Assembly (NCBI RefSeq): GCF_000829445.1
Contig: NZ_JXRQ01000015.1
Span: 1 to 64,000 of the forward strand
Length of the DNA: 64,000 nucleotides
Source: Jeotgalibacillus alimentarius
GTDB lineage: Bacteria; Bacillota; Bacilli; Bacillales; Jeotgalibacillaceae
Direction: 5' to 3'
Shown here: piece by piece, positions 36,373-44,174 of the stretch
Position numbering within the stretch: position 1 is the first letter of the stretch
Layout: every line of letters starts with the position of its first letter
Position numbers and translations under genes: made by a program
The notes under the pieces: generated by a model
Database searches by the model: none
What the model was told of the DNA's origin: nothing
The model's input: only the letters and a program-made list of their open reading frames with translations

Positions 36373-37395
36373 TTAATTAAACACTCTATGATACACTTTC
36401 TTCGCTTCTGTTTTATCACTCGTACCGTGAATGAGTACACGGCCATCTTTAAAAATGATCATTCTATATGGATCAAAGGTGATACTGATCAGAAACTGAT
36501 TATACTGAACAGGCAGCCCCTGCGTTGAAAAGATTGTATGTAAATCACCAAGGTCTACTGCTTTCTTCTCAGCAGGTCTGATCTGAACTGTATCTCTTCC
36601 GCATAACACAGCCGTTTTCATCGCTGACTCCATTGTCAGGTAAGGATATGTCGGTTCCTCCCCGCATGAAGGACAATCCGCCTTTTTCATTCTTGAGACA
36701 CCAATTGACTGGTAATCATTTTGCCATACATCAAATGTGACGAGCCTGCCACTGAGTGCATCTGTGTTTCCAGACAGAATCTTCAGTGCATCAGCTGTCT
36801 GGTGTGCAGTTACCATCATGACAGCTGGACTGATGATCCCTGCCGTATCACAAGTCTGGCCGGTAGGCGGTGTCGTCTCCCATAAGCAGTTAAAGCATGG
36901 TGTCACACCCGGGATAACGGTAAAACTCATCCCCGTACTGCCCACGCATGCCCCGTATATCCAAGGAAGTTCTAATTTTTGCGCTACATCGTTGATCACG
37001 AACCTCGTTTCAAAATTATCAGTCGCATCTATGATCAAATCACTATTCTCAGCATATTTCAGCAGATCTTCATACGTGATATCTGCGACAATCGCCTGTA
37101 TTTCCACGTAGCTGTTTACCTGTTCAAGACGGTATTTCGCCGCGATCGCTTTTGGCATTTTTTTGCGTGCATCCTCTTCGCTGTATAAAGACTGGCGCTG
37201 CAGGTTACTCCATTCAACATAGTCCCTGTCGATGATCGTGATCTTTCCTACACCCGCTCTGACCAGTGATTCTGAAGCCCCTGTTCCGAGCGCACCAGCA
37301 CCAATAATCAACACGTGCTTTTCACCGAGTTCCTGCTGACCGTTAGTTCCAATCGGCTTAAAAAGCTCCTGACGTGAGTATCGTTCTTGATGCAA
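36373..37395 (-). CDS. moeB: MoeB/ThiF-family sulfur-carrier adenylyltransferase
   Basis: 340 residues from a TTG at 37395, preferred because GGGGGCGG lies upstream and MHQERYSRQELF matches the family start; an ATG at 37446 has no ribosome site. Rossmann motif VLIIGAGALGTGASESLVRAG, the DRDYVEWSNLQRQ catalytic strip, DATDNFETRF, and zinc cysteines CFNCLW and CPSCGEE. It adenylylates the Gly-Gly tail of MoaD (and possibly ThiS). The last ~80 residues lack the rhodanese domain of some relatives. It supplies the activation step missing from the moa operon. Confidence 0.88.
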   Translation of the reverse strand: MHQERYSRQELFKPIGTNGQQELGEKHVLIIGAGALGTGASESLVRAGVGKITIIDRDYVEWSNLQRQSLYSEEDARKKMPKAIAAKYRLEQVNSYVEIQAIVADITYEDLLKYAENSDLIIDATDNFETRFVINDVAQKLELPWIYGACVGSTGMSFTVIPGVTPCFNCLWETTPPTGQTCDTAGIISPAVMMVTAHQTADALKILSGNTDALSGRLVTFDVWQNDYQSIGVSRMKKADCPSCGEEPTYPYLTMESAMKTAVLCGRDTVQIRPAEKKAVDLGDLHTIFSTQGLPVQYNQFLISITFDPYRMIIFKDGRVLIHGTSDKTEAKKVYHRVFN

Positions 37396-37499
37396 CTGAT
37401 CCGCCCCCAATACAAATAGTTTTTTACTAAGATAGCAGTTATTCATTGCTACTACAAGGTAATCGCTTGATATTTCATATAATTCTTATTTATTTCGAT

Positions 37500-37524
37500 G
37501 TTTGAAAGATTGTGAGCCGGGAAA
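37500..37524 (+). promoter_or_regulatory. sigma-B-type promoter of the DUF3243 gene
   Basis: GTTTGA, 13-nt spacer, GGGAAA, then about 30 bases to the ribosome site. Close to the sigma-B consensus. Confidence 0.55.
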
Positions 37525-37568
37525 CCATCTACTAGAACATACAGTAATAATTTACAGGAGGTTTTATC

Positions 37569-37877
37569 ATGGATATCGAAAACAAGGTTGAAAAGGAAGC
37601 ACGTCAGACCGAGCCTGAAAAGAAAGAAGAAATTCTGCAGAGCTTTGACCGCTTTAAAGACTACTTAGGTGATCAGGTATCTAAAGGTGAAAAGCTGGGT
37701 CTTGGTGAAGAAGCACTTGCAAAAGGTGCTGAAAGAGTCGGCGATTACCTGGCTAAAAATGAAGAACCCCGCAATCGTGAGGAAAAGCTTCTTCAGGAAC
37801 TATGGAAGCTTGGCGATAAAGATCAGCGCCACCAGCTGGCACACCTGCTCGTTCGTCTTGCACAATCTACAAATTAA
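37569..37877 (+). CDS. DUF3243 protein
   Basis: A 102-residue, highly charged helical protein. The core RFKDYLGDQVSKGEKLGLGEE and the C-terminal ELWKLGDKDQRHQLAHLLVRL are the DUF3243 signature, a Bacillales family of unknown function. ACAGGAGG lies nine bases before ATG. Monocistronic, with a terminator 10 bases after the stop and a sigma-B-like promoter. Confidence 0.82.
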   Translation: MDIENKVEKEARQTEPEKKEEILQSFDRFKDYLGDQVSKGEKLGLGEEALAKGAERVGDYLAKNEEPRNREEKLLQELWKLGDKDQRHQLAHLLVRLAQSTN

Positions 37878-37886
37878 TCTATCCAA

Positions 37887-37916
37887 AACCTTCGCAAGCA
37901 TTGCGAAGGTTTTTTA
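37887..37916 (+). terminator. terminator of the DUF3243 gene
   Basis: AACCTTCGC/GCGAAGGTT stem, 7-nt loop, then a run of T. Confidence 0.88.
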
Positions 37917-37999
37917 TATGAGCAAAGTTCAATTATAAACGTTATATAAAGATGCACACTAACTCCTTCACAATACTTCATCTCCCTGTTAAACTTCTA

Positions 38000-38016
38000 A
38001 TATCGATTTTCGATAT
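38000..38016. promoter_or_regulatory. palindrome upstream of padR, likely operator
   Basis: ATATCGA-TTT-TCGATAT is a perfect dyad 32 bases before the padR start, followed by a further partial repeat. Autoregulation by PadR is the simplest reading. Confidence 0.55.
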
Positions 38017-38047
38017 CGAATACCGATTCTACATTGGAGGGCTGCAT

Positions 38048-38356
38048 ATGGATGATAAAATACTGCGAAAACTATTTCTTGGCTTTATTCAGATTCATAT
38101 TCTTCATCACGCTTCAGAGCACCCTGTATACGGCGCATGGATGACAGAAGAATTGCATGAGCACGGATATGAAATCAGTGCAGGCACACTTTATCCGATT
38201 CTTCATTCAATGGAAGCAGACGGGCTTCTGTTAAAAAAAGAACGGAAAGTTGACGGTCATATCAGAAAATACTATACCGCCACAACGCGTGGCATAGAGG
38301 TATTAGCTGAAGCAAGAAGTAAAGCTTATGAACTATTTAAGGAAATTAAAGACTAG
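38048..38356 (+). CDS. PadR-family transcriptional regulator
   Basis: 102 residues from ATG 38048 with GGAGGG upstream; a longer frame runs through the operator. Winged-helix PadR domain: VYGAWMTEELHEHGYEISAGTLYPILHSMEADGLL is the recognition region, here given as position 20-54, then the wing KKERKVDGHIRKYY. It precedes chrA by 13 bases and most likely represses the pair. The inducer may be chromate or related oxyanion, by context only. Confidence 0.85.
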   Translation: MDDKILRKLFLGFIQIHILHHASEHPVYGAWMTEELHEHGYEISAGTLYPILHSMEADGLLLKKERKVDGHIRKYYTATTRGIEVLAEARSKAYELFKEIKD

Positions 38357-38369
38357 AAGGGAGATTCAT

Positions 38370-39539
38370 ATGAAGAAACAGGGATCATTACTCGAAATTT
38401 TACTCGTATCGCTGAGGCTCGGTCTGACTTCATTTGGCGGACCGATCGCCCATCTCGGATATTTCAGAGATGAATATATTGAAAGACGTAAATGGATGAC
38501 TGATAAAACGTATGCTGACCTTGTCGCACTCAGTCAGTTTCTGCCGGGTCCTGCAAGCTCACAGGTCGGGATTGGGATAGGTGTCATGCGCGGCGGCCTG
38601 CTTGGAGGCGTCGTTTCATTTATTGGATTCACGATGCCATCAGTGATCGTTTTAATTATTTTTGCCATGATCGTATCAAACTTTGACGTATCAGATGCAG
38701 GGTGGCTTCAAGGACTTAAGATTGTCGCAGTAGCAGTTGTTGCGCACGCGATCATGGGTATGGCTAAAAATCTGACCCCTGACCTTCAGCGCAAAGCGAT
38801 GGCACTTCTTGCGCTCTCTGTCACACTGCTCTGGCAGACAACAGTCAGTCAGGTTGTGGTGATTATCATCGCAGGTATTGCCGGTTTCTTTTTGTTCAAA
38901 GGTGATACCACAGAAAAAAACCCGGAATTCAAATTTCCGGTTTCTAAAAAACTCGGCGCTGTTTTTCTGGCATTGTTCTTTATATTACTTGCAGTCCTCC
39001 CGATTGCCCGGGAAATAACTTCGGCTAACTGGATTGCAATGTTCGACAGTTTCTACCGCTCAGGTTCACTTGTATTTGGCGGCGGTCACGTCGTACTCCC
39101 TTTACTGGAGCGTGAATTTGTACCAACAGGATGGCTGACTGAAGAACAATTCCTTGCAGGGTATGGTGCTGCACAGGCAGTTCCAGGTCCGCTCTTTACC
39201 TTTGCTGCTTATATCGGAGCTGTAATCGGCGGATGGCAGGGCGGCCTGCTGGCTACAGCCGCAATCTTTCTGCCGGCATTTCTGCTTATTCTTGGTGCCC
39301 TGCCATTCTGGAATGCACTTAGAACTAACCCTAAAATGAAAGCTGTATTCATGGGTGTGAACGCAGCAGTAGTCGGCATTTTGATCTCAGCCTTCTATTT
39401 CCCAATCTGGACAAGCTCTATTTTAGAGCCGATTCACTTTGTCCTGGCAGCATTTTTATTCAGCATGCTTGTGTTCTGGAAGCTGCCGCCATGGGTCGTT
39501 GTATTGAGTGGGGCTGTGGCAGGGTTGTTATTTTTATAG
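38370..39539 (+). CDS. chrA: ChrA chromate transporter
   Basis: 389 residues from ATG 38370 behind AGAAGGGAG. Two homologous CHR domains: first with SFGGPIAHLGYFRDEYIERR and LSQFLPGPASSQVGIGIG, second with VFGGGHVVLPLLEREFVP and YGAAQAVPGPLFTFAAYIGA. Long-chain bidomain CHR proteins pump chromate outward at the membrane. Operon with padR. Family is firm; chromate as the natural substrate is by family. Confidence 0.9.
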   Translation: MKKQGSLLEILLVSLRLGLTSFGGPIAHLGYFRDEYIERRKWMTDKTYADLVALSQFLPGPASSQVGIGIGVMRGGLLGGVVSFIGFTMPSVIVLIIFAMIVSNFDVSDAGWLQGLKIVAVAVVAHAIMGMAKNLTPDLQRKAMALLALSVTLLWQTTVSQVVVIIIAGIAGFFLFKGDTTEKNPEFKFPVSKKLGAVFLALFFILLAVLPIAREITSANWIAMFDSFYRSGSLVFGGGHVVLPLLEREFVPTGWLTEEQFLAGYGAAQAVPGPLFTFAAYIGAVIGGWQGGLLATAAIFLPAFLLILGALPFWNALRTNPKMKAVFMGVNAAVVGILISAFYFPIWTSSILEPIHFVLAAFLFSMLVFWKLPPWVVVLSGAVAGLLFL

Positions 39540-39541
39540 GG

Positions 39542-39675
39542 GGCACAGGAGGGACGGAGCTGAGTGAGTCATTTTAATAATCATTCTAATTGTGGCACAC
39601 TTCACTCCGTCCCTTAGTGTGCCATTTTTATAATAACTACAATTTTAGCACAGTAAGCTCCGTCCCTGCTGTGCC
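39542..39675. repeat. palindromic CTCCGTCCC/TGTGCC repeats after chrA
   Basis: GGCACA...GGGACGGAG (39542-39559) pairs with CTCCGTCCC...TGTGCC (39605-39623). A second direct half, CTCCGTCCC...TGTGCC, recurs at 39658-39675. The first long stem is followed by TTTTTATAA and may act as the chrA terminator. Confidence 0.65.
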
Positions 39676-39680
39676 ACCAA

Positions 39681-39709
39681 AAAAGGAATCGCCACCGGCG
39701 ATTCCTTTT
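39681..39709. terminator. bidirectional terminator before ytxH
   Basis: 13-bp stem AAAAGGAATCGCC/GGCGATTCCTTTT with a 3-nt loop, ten bases from the ytxH stop. Confidence 0.88.
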
Positions 39710-39718
39710 TACTATTCA

Positions 39719-40282
39719 TTATTTATCACGGCCAACGTCACCCGGGATATCCCCTTGTGGTGATGCATCTACTGTGTTTTGGCTCTTTTTGTTCAGTTGT
39801 ACAACTGAGTCATTTGAGTTTGAAGATCCTGTAGAACCTGTTGTTCCTGCTGAAGACGAAACGCCTTCTTTCACTTCAGATCCTGCATCGGCAACCTGTC
39901 CGCCGATATCTTTCGCATCTTCTGTCGCTTCTTTCGCTGTATCAACGATGTCTGAAGCACTCTCACGGATTGCTTCTACCTGAGGAACTACGTCTTCATT
40001 TACTTTTTCATATAATGACTGAGCTTCATTCATTGCATTTTTCAGCGTAGAGACAGCTGACTGGAAACGGCTTGAAAGGTCGTTTTTGAACTCGCCCGGA
40101 TTATCTTTTACATTGCGTACAAATCCGCTTGTTGATGAACCGACGTTTCTGCTTCCTGTCTTCACCTGTTCTCTGGTGTTGCTGTCAAGCAGTGCAATTG
40201 CAGCGCCTACTGCTGCTCCTACAAGTACACCCATTAATAATTTACTGCTGTTGTCATTTTTCGTATTATAATTTTGCGCCAT
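39719..40282 (-). CDS. ytxH: YtxH-domain general stress protein
   Basis: A 187-residue protein with one N-terminal membrane helix (LLMGVLVGAAVGAAIALL) then a long amphipathic helical region and a Ser/Gly/Thr-rich tail of low complexity. The GAAVGAAIALLDSNTREQV start is the YtxH (Gvp-like) signature. GGAGG precedes ATG. It has a near-perfect sigma-B promoter, in line with ytxH being sigma-B dependent in B. subtilis. Confidence 0.85.
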   Translation of the reverse strand: MAQNYNTKNDNSSKLLMGVLVGAAVGAAIALLDSNTREQVKTGSRNVGSSTSGFVRNVKDNPGEFKNDLSSRFQSAVSTLKNAMNEAQSLYEKVNEDVVPQVEAIRESASDIVDTAKEATEDAKDIGGQVADAGSEVKEGVSSSAGTTGSTGSSNSNDSVVQLNKKSQNTVDASPQGDIPGDVGRDK

Positions 40283-40322
40283 GGTAAGTAGCCTCCTGTT
40301 GATGTTTTGTATATATAGGAGT

Positions 40323-40347
40323 CTACCCTTCCATTTTCCATTTAAAC
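40323..40347 (-). promoter_or_regulatory. sigma-B promoter of ytxH
   Basis: Minus strand GTTTAA (40347-40342), 13-nt spacer, GGGTAG (40328-40323): one base from consensus. Start would be about 30 bases before the ribosome site. Confidence 0.75.
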
Positions 40348-40349
40348 AT

Positions 40350-41069
40350 TTATACTGATTCTTTTAACCTTGCCATTGCAAGCCATGTGCCGAGTTTTGT
40401 CCGGCTGATCCCTACTCCTACATAGCCTGCAGCCAGGAAGTCTTTTTGTCTTTTTGCTTTATCAGTTCTGACAAAAATATATGAATCTTTATCAATGAAA
40501 AGTTTCTGTTTAAGCGGTTTATAGAAAATATACCGGGGCATATTTCCGTATTTCACCTTCACATCCACCACAATCATTTCCTGTTTGAATTTATCCCTCA
40601 TACTTGGAATATTAGTTGGTGAAACGGTACAGCAGAGATGTTCAAAATAAGTGTGGGTGAATTTCAGTTCCTGCATAATCACTTTGGCCATAACCTGTTG
40701 AAGCCCGTTCCCGCGGTAATCAGGATCTACAAGAGAAATTTCCTGATGGACCACTCTCATTTGCTCATCATATGAGAGACCGAGATCACGGCCAAGGTTT
40801 TCTTCATCATCTCCCGGGAAAAGAAGTGCACGCACAGCAATCAACTTATCTTCTGCATAGACACCAAGCAGGATCCCGCCTTCTCCTGATACATATAAAA
40901 TTTCTTCATCTGTTAATGGTTGAAGTGAAGAAGCATCTTCAATGCCTGATACCACTTTTTGCTGAAAAGATTTAAATTCATCAAAATGATCTTCTGTCAT
41001 CTGCCTGATGACATACTGGATTTTAGCGTTGTCAGATTTTCTGACAACTTCTCCCTGATATAACTCCAT
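40350..41069 (-). CDS. GNAT-family N-acetyltransferase
   Basis: A 239-residue protein. The acetyl-CoA region is EISLVDPDYRGNGLQQVMAKV (about 112-132), with CCTVSPTNIPSMRDKF after it. The C-terminal ~60 residues (KQKLFIDKDSYIFVR and onward) extend beyond a minimal GNAT. ATG start; substrate unknown. The sigma-B promoter of ytxH lies just downstream of its stop. Confidence 0.7.
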   Translation of the reverse strand: MELYQGEVVRKSDNAKIQYVIRQMTEDHFDEFKSFQQKVVSGIEDASSLQPLTDEEILYVSGEGGILLGVYAEDKLIAVRALLFPGDDEENLGRDLGLSYDEQMRVVHQEISLVDPDYRGNGLQQVMAKVIMQELKFTHTYFEHLCCTVSPTNIPSMRDKFKQEMIVVDVKVKYGNMPRYIFYKPLKQKLFIDKDSYIFVRTDKAKRQKDFLAAGYVGVGISRTKLGTWLAMARLKESV

Positions 41070-41151
41070 ATATTGATCTCCTTTACGTTCCTTCAGAATT
41101 GATTGATAATTAATGTTAGTTTAACACGTTGAAAACAAAGGTGTGAAAGAT

Positions 41152-41649
41152 TTGAAAATCATTGTTGTATCAGACACTCATATGCCACGGATGGCAAAGG
41201 CACTTCCGCCCCGCCTGAAGACAGAATGCCAGTCGGCAGATCTGATTATTCATACAGGGGACTTTAACACACTTGATACAGTTCAGGAACTTGGACGTTT
41301 CGCTCCTGTTGAAGGAGTGTACGGAAATGCAGATGATCAGGAACTAACAAAGCGTTTTCCGGAAAAGGAGATTATACAGGCCGGTGGTTTCAGGATCGGG
41401 CTTGTACACGGTCATGGTAAAGGGAAAACGACTGAAAAGAGAGCGCTTGATGCGTTTATGAAGGACGATCTTGATATGATCATATATGGTCATTCCCATA
41501 TCCCTTCCTTCAAAACGATTGACGGTGTTCAGGTGCTGAATCCCGGTTCTCCGACTGATAAAAGAAGACAGAAACAGTTTTCTTTTGTGAGATTGACGGT
41601 TGAAAAGGAGATAAATGTGGAATTTATCTATTATGACAGTAAAATTTAG
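41152..41649 (+). CDS. YfcE/MJ0936-type metallophosphoesterase
   Basis: 165 residues from a TTG at 41152, whose ribosome site AAAGGTG fits better than for the upstream GTG at 41143. Phosphoesterase motifs: VSDTHMP (metal Asp and His), HTGDFNT, YGNADD, LVHGHGKG and YGHSHIP. Members hydrolyse phosphodiesters with Mn or similar metals. It is followed after 11 bases by the dehydrogenase gene, suggesting an operon. Confidence 0.85.
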   Translation: MKIIVVSDTHMPRMAKALPPRLKTECQSADLIIHTGDFNTLDTVQELGRFAPVEGVYGNADDQELTKRFPEKEIIQAGGFRIGLVHGHGKGKTTEKRALDAFMKDDLDMIIYGHSHIPSFKTIDGVQVLNPGSPTDKRRQKQFSFVRLTVEKEINVEFIYYDSKI

Positions 41650-41660
41650 GAGGACATAAA

Positions 41661-42617
41661 ATGGAGAAAAAAATCATTATTGCTCATGACCTTGAAGAAC
41701 ATTTGATAAGCGAAGTAAAAGAGGCAGTGCCGGGGTGGACTGTTGTGACAGGGAAAGATGAAGAAAAGTGGGGACCTCACATGTCTGATGCAGCAGTTGT
41801 TGCAGGCTGGAAAAACGCGATGACCCCATACCTTGAACAGGCTGAAAATCTTAAATGGGTACAGTCCTGGAGTGCAGGAATCGATAGCCACCCGCTTGAC
41901 GAATTCGAGAAGCACGGTATTCACCTGACAAGCGCAAACGGCGTACATGCATTTCCGATTGCTGAAACGATTTTTGCCATGCTGCTAGGCTGGACCCGTA
42001 AGATTCATACATACACAAGACAGCAGCAGGAAAAGAAGTGGCATCATGCAGGGCTGAAGCTTGAACTACACGGTAAAAAGCTGGCTCTTTTAGGTGCAGG
42101 AGCCATTGGTAAGGAAACGGCTAAAATCGCGAAAGCATTTGGCATGGAAGTTGCCGGGTTCCGCAGAAGTGGTGAAGAGGAAGAGTATTTTGATCATATG
42201 TATAAGCTGGATCAGCTCGAAGACATTTTACCGGATTGTGATTATACAGTGATCACGTTACCACTTACGCGTGAAACTGAAGGTCTTTTTAAGAAACAGA
42301 CCTTTGCAGCAATGAAAGACGGCAGCTTTATTGTTAATATCGGACGCGGGGAAATTATTGATGAGCAGGCAATGACCTCAGCGCTTCAGAAAGGAAAAAT
42401 CGCCGGAGCCGGTCTTGATGTATTCGCAACAGAGCCACTGCCGGAAGACAGCCCGCTTTGGGAAATGGAAAACGTCATTATCACGCCGCATACAGCAGGG
42501 TCAACAGAATACTATAATGACCGGGTAATCAAGGACATCCTTGTTCCTAATCTGCAATCGTTCATTAAAGACGAGAAGTTACACAAAAACCTTGTGGATT
42601 ATGATAGAGGATATTGA
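41661..42617 (+). CDS. D-2-hydroxyacid dehydrogenase
   Basis: A 318-residue NAD(P)-dependent oxidoreductase of the D-isomer 2-hydroxyacid family. LALLGAGAIGKETAKIAKAFG is the dinucleotide fold; catalytic Arg in NIGRGEIID, Glu in DVFATEPLPED and His in ITPHTAGS. The N-terminal AGWKNAMTPY and WVQSWSAGIDSH segments shape the substrate site. Glyoxylate/hydroxypyruvate-type substrates are possible; not resolvable here. Confidence 0.88.
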   Translation: MEKKIIIAHDLEEHLISEVKEAVPGWTVVTGKDEEKWGPHMSDAAVVAGWKNAMTPYLEQAENLKWVQSWSAGIDSHPLDEFEKHGIHLTSANGVHAFPIAETIFAMLLGWTRKIHTYTRQQQEKKWHHAGLKLELHGKKLALLGAGAIGKETAKIAKAFGMEVAGFRRSGEEEEYFDHMYKLDQLEDILPDCDYTVITLPLTRETEGLFKKQTFAAMKDGSFIVNIGRGEIIDEQAMTSALQKGKIAGAGLDVFATEPLPEDSPLWEMENVIITPHTAGSTEYYNDRVIKDILVPNLQSFIKDEKLHKNLVDYDRGY

Positions 42618-42622
42618 TTTAT

Positions 42623-42822
42623 TAGCCATATTAAAGTCTATTTTTGTTTTAATACAGCTGATGATTGGAGCGGAAGGGGCGACTCCAGCAGGAGAAGCCG
42701 GACAGGTGAGACCCCGCAGGCGCAAAGCGGCGAGGATGCCGATTGAATCGGAGCCAAAAGACGGCTCATGCGGAAAACGTCCCCCTGCAGCGGAAATCAC
42801 CAGCCAATTTCAACAGAGTAAA
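42623..42822 (+). repeat. MITE-like interspersed repeat, copy 3
   Basis: About 200 bp with the shared core (GGAGCGGAAGGGGCGACTCC, CAGGTGAGACCCCGCAGGCG, GCGGAAATCACCAGCC). Its terminal repeats have decayed (GCCATATTAAAG and TTTCAACAGAGT). Same orientation as copy 1. Confidence 0.75.
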
Positions 42823-42830
42823 TTCATGAA

Positions 42831-42866
42831 AAAAGAGAGCAGGACCAATGCGTCCCGCTCTCTTTT
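42831..42866 (-). terminator. terminator of the rhodanese pair
   Basis: AAAAGAGAGC-A-GGAC/GTCC-C-GCTCTCTTTT, one internal mismatch, 6-nt loop; ten bases after the rhodanese stop and able to work in both directions. Confidence 0.82.
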
Positions 42867-42875
42867 CATATCCGC

Positions 42876-43172
42876 TTATTCAGTTTTACCCTGCCAGTTC
42901 ATCATACCGCCTGACATATTCGTTACGTTAAAGCCCTGTCCTTCAAGATACTGCGTGCCCATCGTACTGCGGCCTCCTGAAGCACATACCACAATATATT
43001 CCTTTGATTTATCAAGCTCCTGCTTACGGAATTCAAGCAGCCCAAGCGGAATATTTACAGCGCCAGGAACCTTACCGCCCTGCACTTCTTCAGCTTCTCT
43101 TACATCAATAATATGAATCTCTTCATTAGCATTTAATTTCTGTTCTACTTCTGTTGGCATCATTGATTTCAT
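42876..43172 (-). CDS. rhodanese-domain sulfurtransferase
   Basis: A 98-residue single rhodanese domain. The active-site loop VVCASGGRS holds the catalytic cysteine (about residue 63); IIDVREAEEVQGGKVPGAVNIP is the conserved CH2-type part. GGAGGT precedes ATG. It follows a catalytically dead-looking rhodanese gene by one base in a CstR-operator-controlled operon, so it likely handles persulfide sulfur. Confidence 0.9.
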   Translation of the reverse strand: MKSMMPTEVEQKLNANEEIHIIDVREAEEVQGGKVPGAVNIPLGLLEFRKQELDKSKEYIVVCASGGRSTMGTQYLEGQGFNVTNMSGGMMNWQGKTE

Positions 43173-43173
43173 T

Positions 43174-43545
43174 TTAATAACCTCCGCATTTTTTAAATTT
43201 AATCATTCCAGGCTGCGACTGCTGAAGCAGTGTCATCTTCTCCACCCGATATCCTTTGCGTTTTAAAAAACGGATACCCAGCTTCAAGTCAACCTGATCT
43301 GAAGCAATAATATGAATCTTTTCTATAGGTAATTCTTTATAAAAGCGTTTCAGATAAGCATATGGAACATGCTGAAACGGTGAGTGATGGTTAACAGTCG
43401 GATCGTTATATGGTCTTAAGTCTACAATCATATCTGAATGATTCAGCTGGTCTTCCGGAATACATTCCACACCGCTGACCGGCGCATAGCGCTTATAGAA
43501 TGAAATAATGAGTACAATAACTGCTGCTGCAAGAACAAATTCCAC
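43174..43545 (-). CDS. membrane-anchored rhodanese-like protein lacking the catalytic cysteine
   Basis: A 123-residue protein with an N-terminal hydrophobic helix (FVLAAAVIVLIISFY) then a rhodanese-like fold (MIVDLRPYNDP..., KIHIIASDQVDLKLG). Where active rhodaneses carry the loop cysteine, this reads IIASD, so sulfur transfer there is unlikely. A C-terminal cysteine (KKCGGY) remains. GTG start with AAGGTGGTG. First gene after a CstR-like promoter; may act as a scaffold or binding partner of the following rhodanese. Confidence 0.75.
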   Translation of the reverse strand: MEFVLAAAVIVLIISFYKRYAPVSGVECIPEDQLNHSDMIVDLRPYNDPTVNHHSPFQHVPYAYLKRFYKELPIEKIHIIASDQVDLKLGIRFLKRKGYRVEKMTLLQQSQPGMIKFKKCGGY

Positions 43546-43574
43546 TTCAACACCACCTTGTAAAGTTTACATTG

Positions 43575-43606
43575 ATTATATTATACCCCCAGGGGCATAT
43601 AGTCAA
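43575..43606 (-). promoter_or_regulatory. promoter of the rhodanese pair with CstR-like operator
   Basis: Minus strand TTGACT (43606-43601) and TATAATAT-type -10 with 15 to 17 spacing. The 18-bp dyad TATACCCC-CA-GGGGCATA (43582-43599) fills the spacer, the same layout as at the cstR promoter. Confidence 0.75.
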
Positions 43607-43675
43607 GAGAAAAGTTTTTGCTTCCTGACCCTTTTTTCTTCTATACTGATAAGAGAAATATCAGGAGGACATACA

Positions 43676-44050
43676 ATGAAATTATGGTTAAACCGGGTTA
43701 GCTCTCTTCTCGCACTCGCCGCTCTTACAATGGTTTTCGTGCGGTTTTTCTTTCCGGAGGTCACACCTTTTCTGACAACGGGTCTGTTGTTTATTCTGTT
43801 TTTTGTCTTTATAGCCGTATCTATTGTAACGTTTGATCCAAAAGCATCAAAGCGTGACGAACTGGTCGGTCTGCCGGTAACAATTTACTTTTCAGTACTG
43901 GTCGTTTTTCTTCAGCTTATTGGTGGAGAAACAGATACACCGCTCAGTATAGATCAGCCGTTTTTATGGATTGCGATCGCACTTGGGATCTGGCTCGATA
44001 TTAAAAGAACGCGTAAGAATAAAAAAGACAGAGAAAAAAGCGCCGTATAG
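43676..44050 (+). CDS. small membrane protein, unknown function
   Basis: 124 residues from ATG 43676, which follows TCAGGAGGA; the longer frame starting at 43508 crosses the CstR promoter. About four hydrophobic segments, with a basic tail (KRTRKNKKDREK). Divergent from the rhodanese pair. I do not recognise a family. Its stop codon lies inside its own terminator. Confidence 0.65.
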   Translation: MKLWLNRVSSLLALAALTMVFVRFFFPEVTPFLTTGLLFILFFVFIAVSIVTFDPKASKRDELVGLPVTIYFSVLVVFLQLIGGETDTPLSIDQPFLWIAIALGIWLDIKRTRKNKKDREKSAV

Positions 44051-44058
44051 GCGCTTTT
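44036..44058 (+). terminator. terminator overlapping the stop codon of the preceding gene
   Basis: AAAAGCGCC/GGCGCTTTT stem with a 5-nt loop that contains the TAG stop. Confidence 0.8.
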
Positions 44059-44119
44059 ATTCGTCTGCATAAATCGAATAGATCAGATGGTCTGTCCACT
44101 TTCCGTTCTCCAACTTCAT
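44057..44119 (-). pseudogene. probable C-terminal remnant of a GNAT acetyltransferase
   Basis: Minus strand encodes MKLENGKWTDHLIYSIYADE then stop. This LENGxWxDHxxYSI ending is typical of RimJ/RimL-type acetyltransferases. An in-frame stop lies directly before it and no body of the gene is present, so it is read as a leftover of a deleted gene. Confidence 0.4.
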
Positions 44120-44174
44120 TCACCTCTTACAGATTTGCAATATTACCCGTATACTGGAAGAAAACGAAATCCGG

